DNA of 64,000 nucleotides, taken from Raffaelea ambrosiae. Lineage: Eukaryota > Ascomycota > Sordariomycetes > Ophiostomatales > Ophiostomataceae. How positions within the stretch are numbered: the stretch's first letter is position 1; every line of letters starts with the position of its first letter. Below, piece by piece: positions 18,469-28,432 of the stretch. The DNA lies in NCBI GenBank assembly GCA_002778195.1, contig PCDI01000019.1, forward strand, positions 186,001-250,000. The letters are read 5' to 3'. The translations under genes were made by a program, and so were the position numbers. The notes below the pieces were generated by a model. That model was not told where the DNA came from. It saw only the letters and a program-made list of their open reading frames with translations, and searched no databases.

Positions 18469-20172
18469 TCAGATCCACATCTGTTGCGGGCATCGTTCCA
18501 CTGTCATCTCGAAATGTGAATACCTGCCCACTATGAATGTGGTCAGGTTCAGTGCTGTCAGAGCGACGATGTGTCCCTCCACCCCCTGCCTCAATATTTC
18601 CTCCTGTACATCAATAGGCCGTGAAGAGTGTTTATTTGCCACGGACTTCCACGCCTGAATGATTTGTGGTGTTAGGACCGGATCGGTGGGCCATGTAGTC
18701 CCCCAGTACAGGGTGGGTGGCCGTGCTTTGAAGCTGAAAACACAGGCATGGTGCTCGGTGGCATACCATAGCTCCAGAACCGTCAGTTGTGGCATATGTG
18801 CGGCTGCCCTACAGGCTGACATGAGCAGCTCTTGAACCTGTTGAGGATGCGCAGATCGAAACAAGGTAGGCGATGTAAGGGCCAGGCAGGTCAAATTTGG
18901 CCACGTGAGATGGGCCATAGTCTCGTTGTTGTCGGCAGCGGTACATTCCGCAAAGAAATCGTCCGCTCGTGCAAGAAAGGAGACGGCAAGTATGCGGAGC
19001 TGAACACTTGCTTTGGCCAGCTGCCGACCAATCTCTGCGCATGGAGCTCGACGGCCGACAGGCTCATCATGGGGCTCCACTACACAGTCACGGTCTTGGT
19101 ACATACGCAGGATTCTCATCGATTTCGGCAGCCCGTTGGCCAGAATCGAAGTAAGTCCTAAAGACACACACAACATTTGATCAGCATGGCTCGTTCTCGT
19201 TCTGCTAAACAGGATGCATATCTGCCTACCTCCCTCCACCTCGTCAAAGTGGTTTTCTTCCACGCGTCGCCAATGCTCATGCGAAAGCGTTGCCAAGTTC
19301 GGGCAGCTGGCAAACAATTTGGAGATGACAGATGGGTGGATCATACGATAGAACCGTCGGCGCATCCGAATTTCTCGAATTATGTCGAGTGTTGGCATGA
19401 CTCGTGCTTGCTCAGACTCACACCCTGGTACCGTGCTAAAGTCCAGATCGAGCAGCTGGCCACCAAAGACGCGCCTTGTCGCTGCGGGGGGTGGCACGCG
19501 CGTACGGATTCCCCTTAGCCACCCATGTCGTCTACACGTCGTAGTGCGGAACTTCCGCATGATGTACTTGAGTTGTCCACTCCGTCCAAAAACAGCTTGA
19601 TGAAAGGGATATTGTAGACGAAAGTCACGATAGGCGTGGCGCGAGTCGGACGGTGAATATACCCCCACGTCGAATATGAGGCCGGCGGAGTGCAGACTCA
19701 TATCCCGGCCGGCTGGCTTTTTCCACGCCGAGAGAGCGGTGAGCAAGCTCCAAAGGGCCGATGTGAAAGCCGCATTGTTTCTGTGTATGTATTTGTCGTT
19801 AAGCACTATGGCTGAACCCTTCTCTTTTCTCTCTTCCTCTCGCCTTCTTCTCTGCAGGGGGAAAACCTACTTCTTAACTGTAGCCTTGTTTTCCACTTTG
19901 TGGCAAACAGAGCAGCTGTACTTGTCGAGGGCGATGTAAAACCGCAAGAAATGCATATGACCAATCCGGGCTACATTGTTCTGTACAACATGGCAGAATT
20001 GTGCAACGTCTTCCTGCCCCAAGCGAAAGAAGCGGAAGCTGTACTGCTCAAAGAATGCCTGCCATGTTTTCGAGACACATGCATAAGCAGCTACTTTTGG
20101 TTTTGGTTTCTCGAGGACAAGCTCGAAGATCATGACCCGGATTTCCGGAGGAAGCTGTTCCCAGGATACCAT
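18469..20172 (-). CDS. F-box domain protein, fungal type
   Basis: Three exons: 19871-20172, 19230-19780 and 18469-19157. The introns are 90 nt (donor GTAGGT, acceptor CACAG) and 72 nt (donor GTAGGC, acceptor TTTAG). The product is 513 residues. The N-terminus has the F-box signature (WEQLPPEIRVMIFELVLE, then ACVSKTWQAFFE and FRFFRLGQ), the Skp1-binding part of SCF ubiquitin ligases. The remainder matches the layout of the expanded fungal F-box families, with leucine-rich stretches (LTWPNLTCLALTSPTL; MPQLTVLELWYATEHH) likely to form the substrate-binding part. The second intron is a multiple of three without an in-frame stop, so retention would insert 24 residues. The target is unknown. No CAAX box or WD repeats. 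Confidence 0.75.
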
Positions 20173-21875
20173 GACTCGTGTAGGTTGGGGGGTTCAGTAA
20201 ATTTCGATATGGTTAATTGTGCACAAAGTGTAGATGAGAAAGAATGGATAGCATACAAAAATACTCCAATCAAGTCAAGGCGAGCATGAATCTTGCAGGA
20301 AACACAACAACTATTAGATTGTCCTCGTTACATACTGTGGTAGGTGACGAGGGCGCGTAATGACCGACCGTTCTACGTATGTACGACGCAATACTGTGTT
20401 TTAGCGAGGTTGTTATATTTTGGTCTGCTTTTAGCGTCTTGATTCTAGCCTCTTAACAGCCAACGCTAATGACGCCATCAGTCCTTCAATCCTCTCGAAT
20501 TATAATCTACGCAGGGTCGATGAAGGCCGCCGATGGTAACAGCATTAATGCGCGGCGAAAACAAGGCGACAGCTGGAACGCCCAGCTTGAACGCAACTAC
20601 GACCACCATAGAGAGCCGGAGCCAAGGCAGACCGGCTGGCCAGATGTAGTCCTCGAATATATAGAACTTCCTTCATCAATCAATGATCAGACTTCCCCCC
20701 CCCCCAAGAGCATGCATCTCGGCTCTGACAGTCATGCAAAGTATAAGAAGCGCTTTTTAAGTCACAAGGAAGCATTCAGCACGCCCTTGGTATTTGTCAC
20801 GATATCTAGAGGCTCCAACGAGCCTCCTCCTGTTTCATCGCTTGACCGTATCAATTCTGATCTATTTTAATTTGTTCCTTTTAGGCCTTGTTTATTCCAT
20901 TTCTGTAGTCACGTTTTCGCTTCCTGAGCCTTCTTAGTTGTCCCTTAACATCTCCTCGACCTTGATGAGCGTCAGTCTCCCTAAAAGCCTCGGCCACCAC
21001 CTGGGTAACCTTCTTGGGGGTCACCAGCGACCCAGCGATCTTGCTCACGTTGATGGGCGCGAGCTCCGAGAACGGGGACGATGCCACCGATCGACCAGCT
21101 GGTAGAGACCATCAGTGACCCATTGACCTAGGAAGGCATTGACGGCTGCAAGGGTCGCTATGTGAAGGGCAGGGCCAACCGGCACCCGTGCACCTTCCGC
21201 GTAGTGTTAACATTGGGGCGGGCCTTCCTAGACAACTGCCAGTGATGAGCGCCTTCCGAGAGCATTGGAAACTCGCAGAAAAGAGGTTAAAGAACTTCGT
21301 TGGAGGAGAGTGAGCAAGAACAACGACAAAGAATTGGTACAACAACCAAGAGAACCGAGAAGATAACAACGCCTTTCGCTCAATTTCATTTCTTTTTAAC
21401 CCCTTCTCATGTGAAGACGGTCCCCTTTACAATATTCTTCTTCGTGCTTTCTATTTTAGCCCACAGAGAATTGTCCTGCTCGAAACACGGCCAGCAGCTC
21501 GGCTATGAATAAAGTTCACTCAAACAGCTATACCCCGATTTTTTCCTGTGAAATTAAAAACAAAAGTGGACGACAGCCATATTAACCCCTGTTAAGAACG
21601 GAGGCAGGTCCTGTCGGCTGAAATAGCAGAACATTGTGATGGCCGCAATGGGACAAAAATAAATCTATTTCACCCGGTTGTGCGGAACCTGCCAATGGAT
21701 GAAAGGGGGGTGAACGGGGGTGCCCGGCGTGGCTGGGATGACTCGTGGCCAGTAATTACGTTTGGATGCAAACTATGTTTTCTCTACGTCCTGTTACTCC
21801 GCTGAACTGCTGGCAAATCCTGGCAACCAGCAAAAGACTGTCTCTGTTGTATCGCAGCCTAGCTTCTTCCCCATA
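20173..21875. other. Long intergenic block, possible relics
   Basis: About 1.7 kb with no intact gene. A plus-strand frame from an ATG at 20469 (133 codons) has no recognisable features. A minus-strand stretch at 20900-21090 (ELAPINVSKIAGSLVTPKK) looks coding-like but has no start or end signals. A C homopolymer lies near 20694-20704. The last ~100 bp is the leader of the esterase gene. Confidence 0.4.
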
Positions 21876-23231
21876 ATGAGGTCACCCACGAGCCTCCACG
21901 CGACCGGCCTCGCCACGGGCCTGTCCGTCGGCCTTCTGCTGGCGGGCCAGACCCTCGCAGACATCGCCTGCCCGGCGATTCCCTCGCCCTTCCCAACCTA
22001 CGACAAGCTCCCCGTGCAGTCCACCCTGCCGGACCCGTTCTTGCCCATCGCCTACACGGCCCTCGACAGCCCCGGCTTCACCTCGGCCGCCGACACCATG
22101 GCCGGCAAGGGACAGCACCGCGTCCAGACACCCGAGGAGTGGTACAAGTGCCGCCAGCCCGAGATCCTGCAGATGCTGCAGACCTACCAGTACGGCTTCT
22201 ACCCGGACCATGCCCTGGAGAACGTCACGGCGACACGGTCGGGCAACACAATCAGCATCAAGGTCGCGGCCGGCGGCAAGACGGGCGCGTTCCGGGCCAC
22301 GCTGTCTCTCCCGACCGGTGCATCGGCGACGACCAAGAAGGTCCCCGTGGTCATCAACATTGGCGGCATGCAGAACGCGCCGTACCTGTCGGCGGGCATC
22401 GCAGTCGTCGGGTTTGACTACACGAGCGTGGCCGCAGACAGCAACGCCAAGACGGGCGCGTTTTGGGACCTGTACAAGGGCCGGGACATTGGCGTGCTCG
22501 CCGCGTGGGCCTGGGGGTTCCACCGCACGCTGGACGGGCTGCTGCAGACGGTCCCCGAGATCGACCCGTCCATCGGCGTGGGCGCCACGGGCTGCTCGCG
22601 TCTCGGCAAGGGCGCGCTGGCGGCGGGTCTGTTCGACACGCGCATCACGGTGACAATGCCCATGTCGTCGGGGGTGCAGGGCCTGGGCCCGTACCGGTAC
22701 CACGCCATGAGCGGCCAGGACGAGACGCTGGAGAACTCAAAGCAGGGCGCCGGCTGGTGGAGCGACACCACGCTGGGCACGTTTGTCAACCACGCCGAGA
22801 ACCTGCCGTACGACGCCCACACAATCGCGGCGGCGCTGGCGCCCCGCGCCCTGGTGATCGACCAGGGCACGGGCGACCAGTTCACCAACAGCAAGGCCAC
22901 GGCGGTGGTGGTCTATCCGGCGGCCAAGGTGGTGTACGACTGGCTCGGCGTGGGCGACCAGATCGGCATGAGCGTGCGGAGTGGTGCGCACTGTGACATG
23001 AGTGGATTGTGAGTGGTGCCCGTACCCTATGGATGGCAGACTGGTAGAAGAAAGAGGGACAGAAACCTCGACTAACAGATCAGTTCCGCCGTCTTGCCCT
23101 TCGTGGAGAAGATCTTCTTCAACTCGACGCCGACAAAAGACTACAACAACCTGGGCACGTACGGGTCGCCGATGACGACAACCTACCCGTGGGCCACGGC
23201 CGTTCCGGGGAAGAGTGAGGGCAAGGCCTAG
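21876..23231 (+). CDS. Secreted CE15-like (glucuronoyl methylesterase family) protein
   Basis: Exon 1 is 21876-23008 and exon 2 is 23084-23231. The 75-nt intron has donor GTGAGT, branch ACTAAC and acceptor ATCAG. The product is 426 residues. It has a signal peptide (residues 1-28, hydrophobic core LATGLSVGLLLAG). The nucleophile motif GCSRLGKGA places Ser241, and GAHCDMSG places the catalytic His at about 372. CE15 enzymes cleave the ester between 4-O-methyl-glucuronate of xylan and lignin alcohols outside the cell. The canonical acid, Glu in a PQESG-type motif, is replaced: here the segment is MPMSSG, with Ser264 at that position. Asp334 (QGTGDQF) after the next strand could serve instead. 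The frame upstream of 21876 starts with a non-ATG codon, so I start at MRSPTS. Confidence 0.8.
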
Positions 23232-23842
23232 GGAGGAAAAGTGGAATAGTTGGAGGATGACGGGGGTGCGTGGAGGAGGTGATGATGTAAATACGAAAAA
23301 TATGGGGCGCAGCCCTGACAGTGCCAAATATACGTTTCATACTGCTGTCTCGCACTGCTCCCAGCACCGTTGGTAGCAGCGGGTGCGCTAGCTTGTTTCT
23401 AGAAAAGTAGCCAACCAATCAGGCGTCGAATGGCTGTCGCTCTGTTCTTTCTGTTCGCTCTCCGGCTTCTCCTGACGACGTTTTGTCGTAAGAACACGCT
23501 TTCGTGCGTAACTACCTTTTTATTTTTTTTAAACCTTTTTTTTTTTTCGGGTTCTTCAACATTTTGCGCACTTTTTTCTCGACGGATTGCTCATCTTTTT
23601 TCTGTGCGCAAGCATAATATAAATGGCGTCTGCTCCTCACGCATCTGTCTGCGCCTTGCTCCTTCCTCCCGGATTCCCCGTCATCCCAGAAGCCCATCCA
23701 CGATAATCGCCACGATAATCGCCACGATCATCCCCACAATCGTTCCTCGCGACAATCCCTACGACAATCCCCGCGACAATCCTCGCTCCCTCTTCGCGAC
23801 TGCGACCAAGACCCGGCTTGCCCGTCCACCCACTCTGCTGCA
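23232..23842. other. Promoter/leader of the zinc transporter, with short tandem repeats
   Basis: T-rich tracts at 23510-23550 are followed by tandem units ACGATAATCGCC (about 23700-23730) and variants of GACAATCCC (about 23749-23785). These form a leader repeat ending about 60 nt before the ATG. No consensus zinc-response element was recognised. Confidence 0.5.
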
Positions 23843-25479
23843 ATGGACGCGCACACTCTCCAGGCGCGTGGTATGTGCATCCTCATCCCTCCCCCAGTCT
23901 GGCCATCATCTCTTGCGTGTTGTCGTCGTCGTTTCTAACCCTCCAGACGCCTGGGCCAACCTCCCAACGGAACTCCTGCGTTCCGAACTGCGACGCCGCG
24001 CCGAAGATGAGCCCGAGGAACGGCCTGTCTGCGGCTCCGGCCAGCAGGACTCCTACGACACGCCTATGCACGTCGTGGCCCTCGCGATCATCCTGCTGAT
24101 CAGCACTCTGGGTATGACCACACCCCTTTTCTCGCTTCGAGCGCTCTTGTCTCCCTCGTCTGTCTTCGTCTCTAACCATTCCAGCGTGCGGTTTCCCTCT
24201 TCTCAAGCGGCGCATGAGCAAGACCGCCGGCTCCAGCAAAATCATCTTCTACTGCCAGCACTTTGGCACCGGTGTCCTCATCGCCACCGCCTTTGTCCAC
24301 CTCCTCCCGACTGCCTTCCTGTCTCTGACCGACCCCTGTCTCCCTGCGTTCTTCACCGAGACCTACAACCCGCTCGCCGGCCTGATCTCCATGATCTTTG
24401 CCATCGTCGTCGTCCTCATCGAGTCCTCCCTGACCACCCGCGGCGCCGGCCACTCCCACTCGCACTCCATGTGGGAGGACGAAGACGACAACGAGCATGA
24501 CAACCACAACCACAGCCACGGCCACGGCCACGGCCACCAGTCGCCGGCTGGCCTCGCTGCCCACCGCGGCGCCACCTTCCGTCCCCAAAACCTGTCTCTG
24601 CGCGACGCCGCATCGCCCAACGACACAACGGGCCTGATGGACGGCGCTTCCCCTACCGTGTCCGAGCACGCCGATACGCCTCCGACGGCCATCCGTCAGA
24701 ACGGCAATGGTGTCCGCAGCAATGGTGGTGCGGCCACTGCTAAACCCAAGGGCTACGACAACGATCGCGGCGGCGACGACGACGATTACGACGATGACGA
24801 CGACTACAATGACGATGCCTCGTCGACCGCGCCGCTCGACATCCGTCTGGACGAGCTGGGTCCTTCTGGTGCAGGCGGTTCGGGTGCTGCTCCGAGCGCG
24901 CCACAAGCCGGCAGTCAGAACCACTTTGACGAGCGCCGCGAGCCGGGCGAGCCAGCGGGCCCGGCCAACCTGCCGAGCCAGGAGGAGCAGAAGCGCATGA
25001 TGCTGCAGTGTCTGCTGCTGGAGGCGGGCATCCTGTTCCACAGCGTGTTTATTGGTATGGCCATTTCCGTGGCGACGGGCACGCCGTTTGTGGTGTTTTT
25101 GATTGCCATCTCGTTCCACCAGTGCTTTGAGGGCCTGGCGCTGGGCAGCCGCATTGCGGCGATCCACTTCCCGCGCTCGTCGATCAAGCCGTGGCTGATG
25201 GTGCTGGCCTATGGCCTGACGACGCCGATCGGCCAGGCCATTGGCCTGATCGTGCACAACCTGTACGATCCGCTGAGCCAGACCGGCCTGCTGATGGTCG
25301 GCATCATGAACGCCATCTCGAGCGGTCTGCTGATCTTTGCCGGCCTGGTGCAGCTGCTGGCCGAGGACTTCCTGACGGAAAAGAGCTACAAGACGCTCTA
25401 CGGGAAGCGCCGCACACAGGCATTTATGTGCGTCATTGCCGGTGCGACGCTGATGTCCGTTGTGGGAGCCTTTGCATAA
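23843..25479 (+). CDS. ZIP-family zinc transporter
   Basis: Exons 23843-23870, 23947-24111 and 24185-25479, with introns of 76 and 73 nt (donors GTATGT and GTATGA, acceptors CCAG after CTAAC). The product is 495 residues. The ZIP signature is clear: a first membrane segment ending in exon 2, HFGTGVLIATAFVHLLPTAF, then a cytosolic loop with HSHSHS and HSHGHGHGH, then HSVFIGMAISVATG, ISFHQCFEGLALGSRI and QAIGLIVHNLYD. The His-rich loop (about residues 150-180) is followed by an Asp run (DDDDYDDDDDYNDD). ZIP proteins import Zn2+ or Fe2+ across the plasma membrane. The layout fits the Zrt1/Zrt2 type, with metal specificity inferred. The first exon is only 28 nt. Confidence 0.9.
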
Positions 25480-26455
25480 ACGGCCGGGCCTTCTTTACTT
25501 TAGNNNNNNNNNNNNNNNNNNNNGGGGGGTTAGCCCTGTTTTTGTGCGTTGCTTCTTGTGTTTGGGTTTTTTTTTCTTGGTTTGCTAAGTTTTTCTTGGT
25601 TTTGGTTTTGTTCTGGTGCCTCGCGTGCCCCTACGGCCGTACACCAGCATGGGCATATTATTGCTTGGCATACTGTTGTTGATATGCTTTTCTGCTTTGC
25701 TTTTTTTGCTTCTTTTTGCCTTTCTCCTTTTCTATCTTTGTCTTGTTTTCTCACCAAACTTGACCTTTCTGCGTTTGGCTTTTGCATATTCTCGGTGTAG
25801 GTAGACTTTGGGTTTCTACATGTACAAGGTTGGGATGCAAAATGGTTCATTGGGAAGGCGTTGGGGCTGTTTGCTTTTGAGGGCTTTTTTTTTGCTTTTC
25901 TTTCTTGGGATGCAGCGCTAGAACTACCGCAATAGAATATAGGACAACAAAAGTTGAGAACAGGAGCAGAAAATCGGTGTGATTGAGAACATGTCAAGAC
26001 CACAACAACCGCAAACGAAAACCACAAGAGCCATCTGCTTTGGGCAGGATTCTGATCAACCCCATCAGCTTCCGGATCGAAAACAAGCCATTCCCCATGT
26101 TGTGCCTCGAACCAAAGCCTGCTGTAGTCACGCTATGCATACCAATGTTTTCGGCCTTCTTATGTTCATGTGCTAGCTTCAACCAGAGCATCTCCCAGTT
26201 CTTCTCCTGGAGAAGGTGATAGTGGTGTTGATCCATCCTACCTCTCCTGTTTTTTTTTACGTGTCCCCATGAGGTCGCGCTGGTTATACCCATCCTATCC
26301 TCCACTGCTCTACATGGGCCACAGTGTCAGTTCACAATACCCCATGGTATGGTGCATCCAGACTGTGAGCAAATGTAGGTGGTCGCTGCAAACAAGTACG
26401 TGGCAAGGGAGAGGTATGCGTTCCCTGACCTTGCGGCCCGGCCGCTCTGGTGTAG
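25480..26455. other. 3' region with a 20-N gap and T-rich sequence
   Basis: A run of 20 N at 25504-25523 is an assembly gap. Beyond it the sequence is strongly T-rich (3' region of the transporter), then unique AT-leaning sequence downstream of the convergent NADAR gene. No gene seen. Confidence 0.5.
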
Positions 26456-27109
26456 TTAGTTTGGCACATGCGGTTCCGCCCTCAAGGAGTCTCGAACTTC
26501 CATGAGTGCCTTTCCGAGTCTGTTCTCGCCCCATCGTTCCTGTGTCGTGTGGCGCGCAGCCTGGTCAGCGGTGAACCCAATCCCCCAGACGCGGTCCTCT
26601 GACGCGGCTTCGGCCAGCTGACGGTCCCCCGTAGACAACAAGAGGTCTCTCAGCTGTGCGTTCTGGCCAAACTTGGCCTTGTTTCCAGCCACGACAACCT
26701 CGCTCTTGATTTGGTCCCAGCTGGTGGCGTCGAACCCGCTGGTCTCGCGGCCGAGTCTCTTCTGCTCTTTGGGGTCGCGTGTCGCGAGGATGCGCTGTTG
26801 GGTCTCGGTGTCATGGAACCGGCCGGCCTTGCAGTACATCATGAACTGCTCTGCACAGCTGAAGTAGACGGGCTGCCAGCCCTCGGGGTCGTTCTCATCG
26901 ATGTTGTGGCCGACGAGGCGACTCATCTCTTCTTTGCTGACCGTAAACGTGACCGGGTACCACTGGCAGAATTCGCCATAGGCTTCGCCTGCTTTGAAAA
27001 AGAAAAGAGGACCAGTGGTGGGATTGGCCTTTTGGCTCTGCGCCAGCACGCTCTGAGCGTGATTGTTGGGCTTCTTGCCCTTCGTGGGACTGGTCTCTTT
27101 AGCCTTCAT
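26456..27109 (-). CDS. NADAR-family protein
   Basis: Single exon, 217 residues, with ATG at 27109. Recognised by FFFKAGEAYGEFCQWYPVTF, YFSCAEQFMMYCKAGRFHD (the conserved Glu and the MMYxKA block), the NKAKFGQNAQLRDLLLSTG block and the end DRVWGIGFTADQA...ENRLGKALMEVRD. NADAR proteins related to YbiA and to the plant/bacterial RibA fusion partner hydrolyse the N-glycosidic bond of damaged or early riboflavin intermediates; others relate to ADP-ribose or NAD chemistry. Length and motifs are normal. A basic, Lys-rich N-terminus of about 30 residues precedes the domain. The neighbours give no hint of function. Confidence 0.88.
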   Translation of the reverse strand: MKAKETSPTKGKKPNNHAQSVLAQSQKANPTTGPLFFFKAGEAYGEFCQWYPVTFTVSKEEMSRLVGHNIDENDPEGWQPVYFSCAEQFMMYCKAGRFHDTETQQRILATRDPKEQKRLGRETSGFDATSWDQIKSEVVVAGNKAKFGQNAQLRDLLLSTGDRQLAEAASEDRVWGIGFTADQAARHTTQERWGENRLGKALMEVRDSLRAEPHVPN

Positions 27110-27484
27110 CGTGGTTGGACACGATGCTGATGAACCGAGTTGAACGTCTCAGCGAGATGAAGATGCATTATTGAGTCAAGAACGCGAATGCATCTAATGA
27201 ATGCCGGGCCGGTGGCGGGAGCATAGATATCTATATACACACGTTATTGACGATTGTACGTAGTTATATAGTCCAAATTCCCCGCCTTGAAAAAAAGAAT
27301 AGAATCGCCTCAGGCAGAACGTCGTTTGTTTGAGGGGTGACGTCACAGTCCGTGAATTATGTCACACAAGGCTTCCCAACTGATGTGCTCTGCTACGTGT
27401 TACCCAGTCACGTGGCAGCATTCACCTATGTAGCCTGCCCAACATAGATTCGATATTTCTCTCTTCTTCTTCTTTTCTTCACCC
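27110..27484. other. Intergenic
   Basis: AT-rich stretch with TATATACAC near 27231 (promoter side of the NADAR gene). Repeated CACGT/TCACG words occur near 27340-27420, with a CT-rich run just before the pseudogene. Confidence 0.4.
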
Positions 27485-27947
27485 GACAAGACTGTGGCCG
27501 AGTACTATGCCGCCTACGCCGAACGGCGCACCAATTTCGAGTCGATCGTCATGGTCTGCCTAGTCCTCCCTAAGGACGAAATCGACGGTTTACAACAGCC
27601 ACAGATACAGCGATTGTACTGGCCCAGTCCACAAAGGAAACAGCTGGTCTAGAGATCAAAAACGGTCCGCTCGCTCCCGAAGCCTCTGAGAAAGTATCGA
27701 GATGCCCTCCGAATCATAGGAACAGCCTCAAAAGGCGCCGAGAGTGTGCTCCAGGATATGGCAACCTGGGAAGATATGACGGACGCCTGTGTCCTGCGGT
27801 CGGACACCTTCACAGGGGGGAATACAGCTATTCAGTATGTTTTCTCGGGGGAGGAGGAGGGTCAACTTCCTGACAGATCATGGAAAGTTCAACGTGTTTG
27901 CGTTCACAGAAGCAGACACCCAGATTCTGCTGTCGCGACGTATTTAG
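27485..27947 (+). pseudogene. Decayed fungal conserved hypothetical gene
   Basis: One frame reads DKTVAEYYAAYAERRTNFES, then QRLYWPSPQRKQLV, a stop at 27650-27652, then RSKTVRSLPKPLRKYRDALR, WEDMTDACVLRSDTF and AIQYVFSGEEEG. A one-base shift near 27860 moves to FLTDHGKFNVFAFTEADTQ and the end SRRI. This matches a widespread fungal protein of unknown function that has Trp where the stop is. The lesion is TGG to TAG, a CpA-to-TpA change on the other strand. No start codon or first exon is found, so the 5' end is also missing. Confidence 0.65.
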
Positions 27948-28432
27948 TTCCTGGGTGTGGGGTTGATGGCGTCAATTTGAGGTAGTTATCAGGGAGTTTC
28001 TCGGGAGGGCGAACAGCAAGACAAATATCAGCCTTTCGCTTCTCATGCATTCGTGGACTTCACGCTGTTTTCTTTTTGGCGAAACGTTAAACAGAAAGAG
28101 AATGGACTGGAAACAACACAAGATGCGGAACATGACTGAGACTGAAAAAAGCATATTCTTCAACAGCGATGTATCCCAACGCTTGCTCGTTGTCTTTGTC
28201 GGGTTAGTAGCTATGCATGCTGCGCGAAGCTGGATCACATATGAGCTTCGTTATTCACAATTTCTATTGAGAGGGGGTCTTGTTTGCGCGTTGCAAGACA
28301 AAACGATAACAGAATAAAGATATTCCAGGAAGGAGGGAAACACACTGAATGACAACCGTAGCCAACGCAGAAAAAGAAATAACGGAAATTCAAAAAGAAA
28401 AAAAAAATGACAACGATTGCCAGCTCCATTGG
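27948..28432. other. Intergenic between pseudogene and convergent gene
   Basis: No gene seen. An A-rich stretch at 28370-28410 lies just after the stop of the minus-strand 810-residue gene and probably holds its polyadenylation region. Confidence 0.4.

Noticed and set aside
20469..20870. 133-codon frame with an ATG
   Set aside because: No conserved block, no leader or TATA, and it crosses a C homopolymer; treated as chance.
23699..23785. Leader tandem repeats read as a CRISPR array
   Set aside because: Units are 9-12 bp and adjacent without spacers, in a eukaryotic leader.
24172..25257. 361-codon minus-strand open frame opposite the ZIP transporter
   Set aside because: Low-complexity Arg/Val-rich shadow of GC-rich coding sequence.
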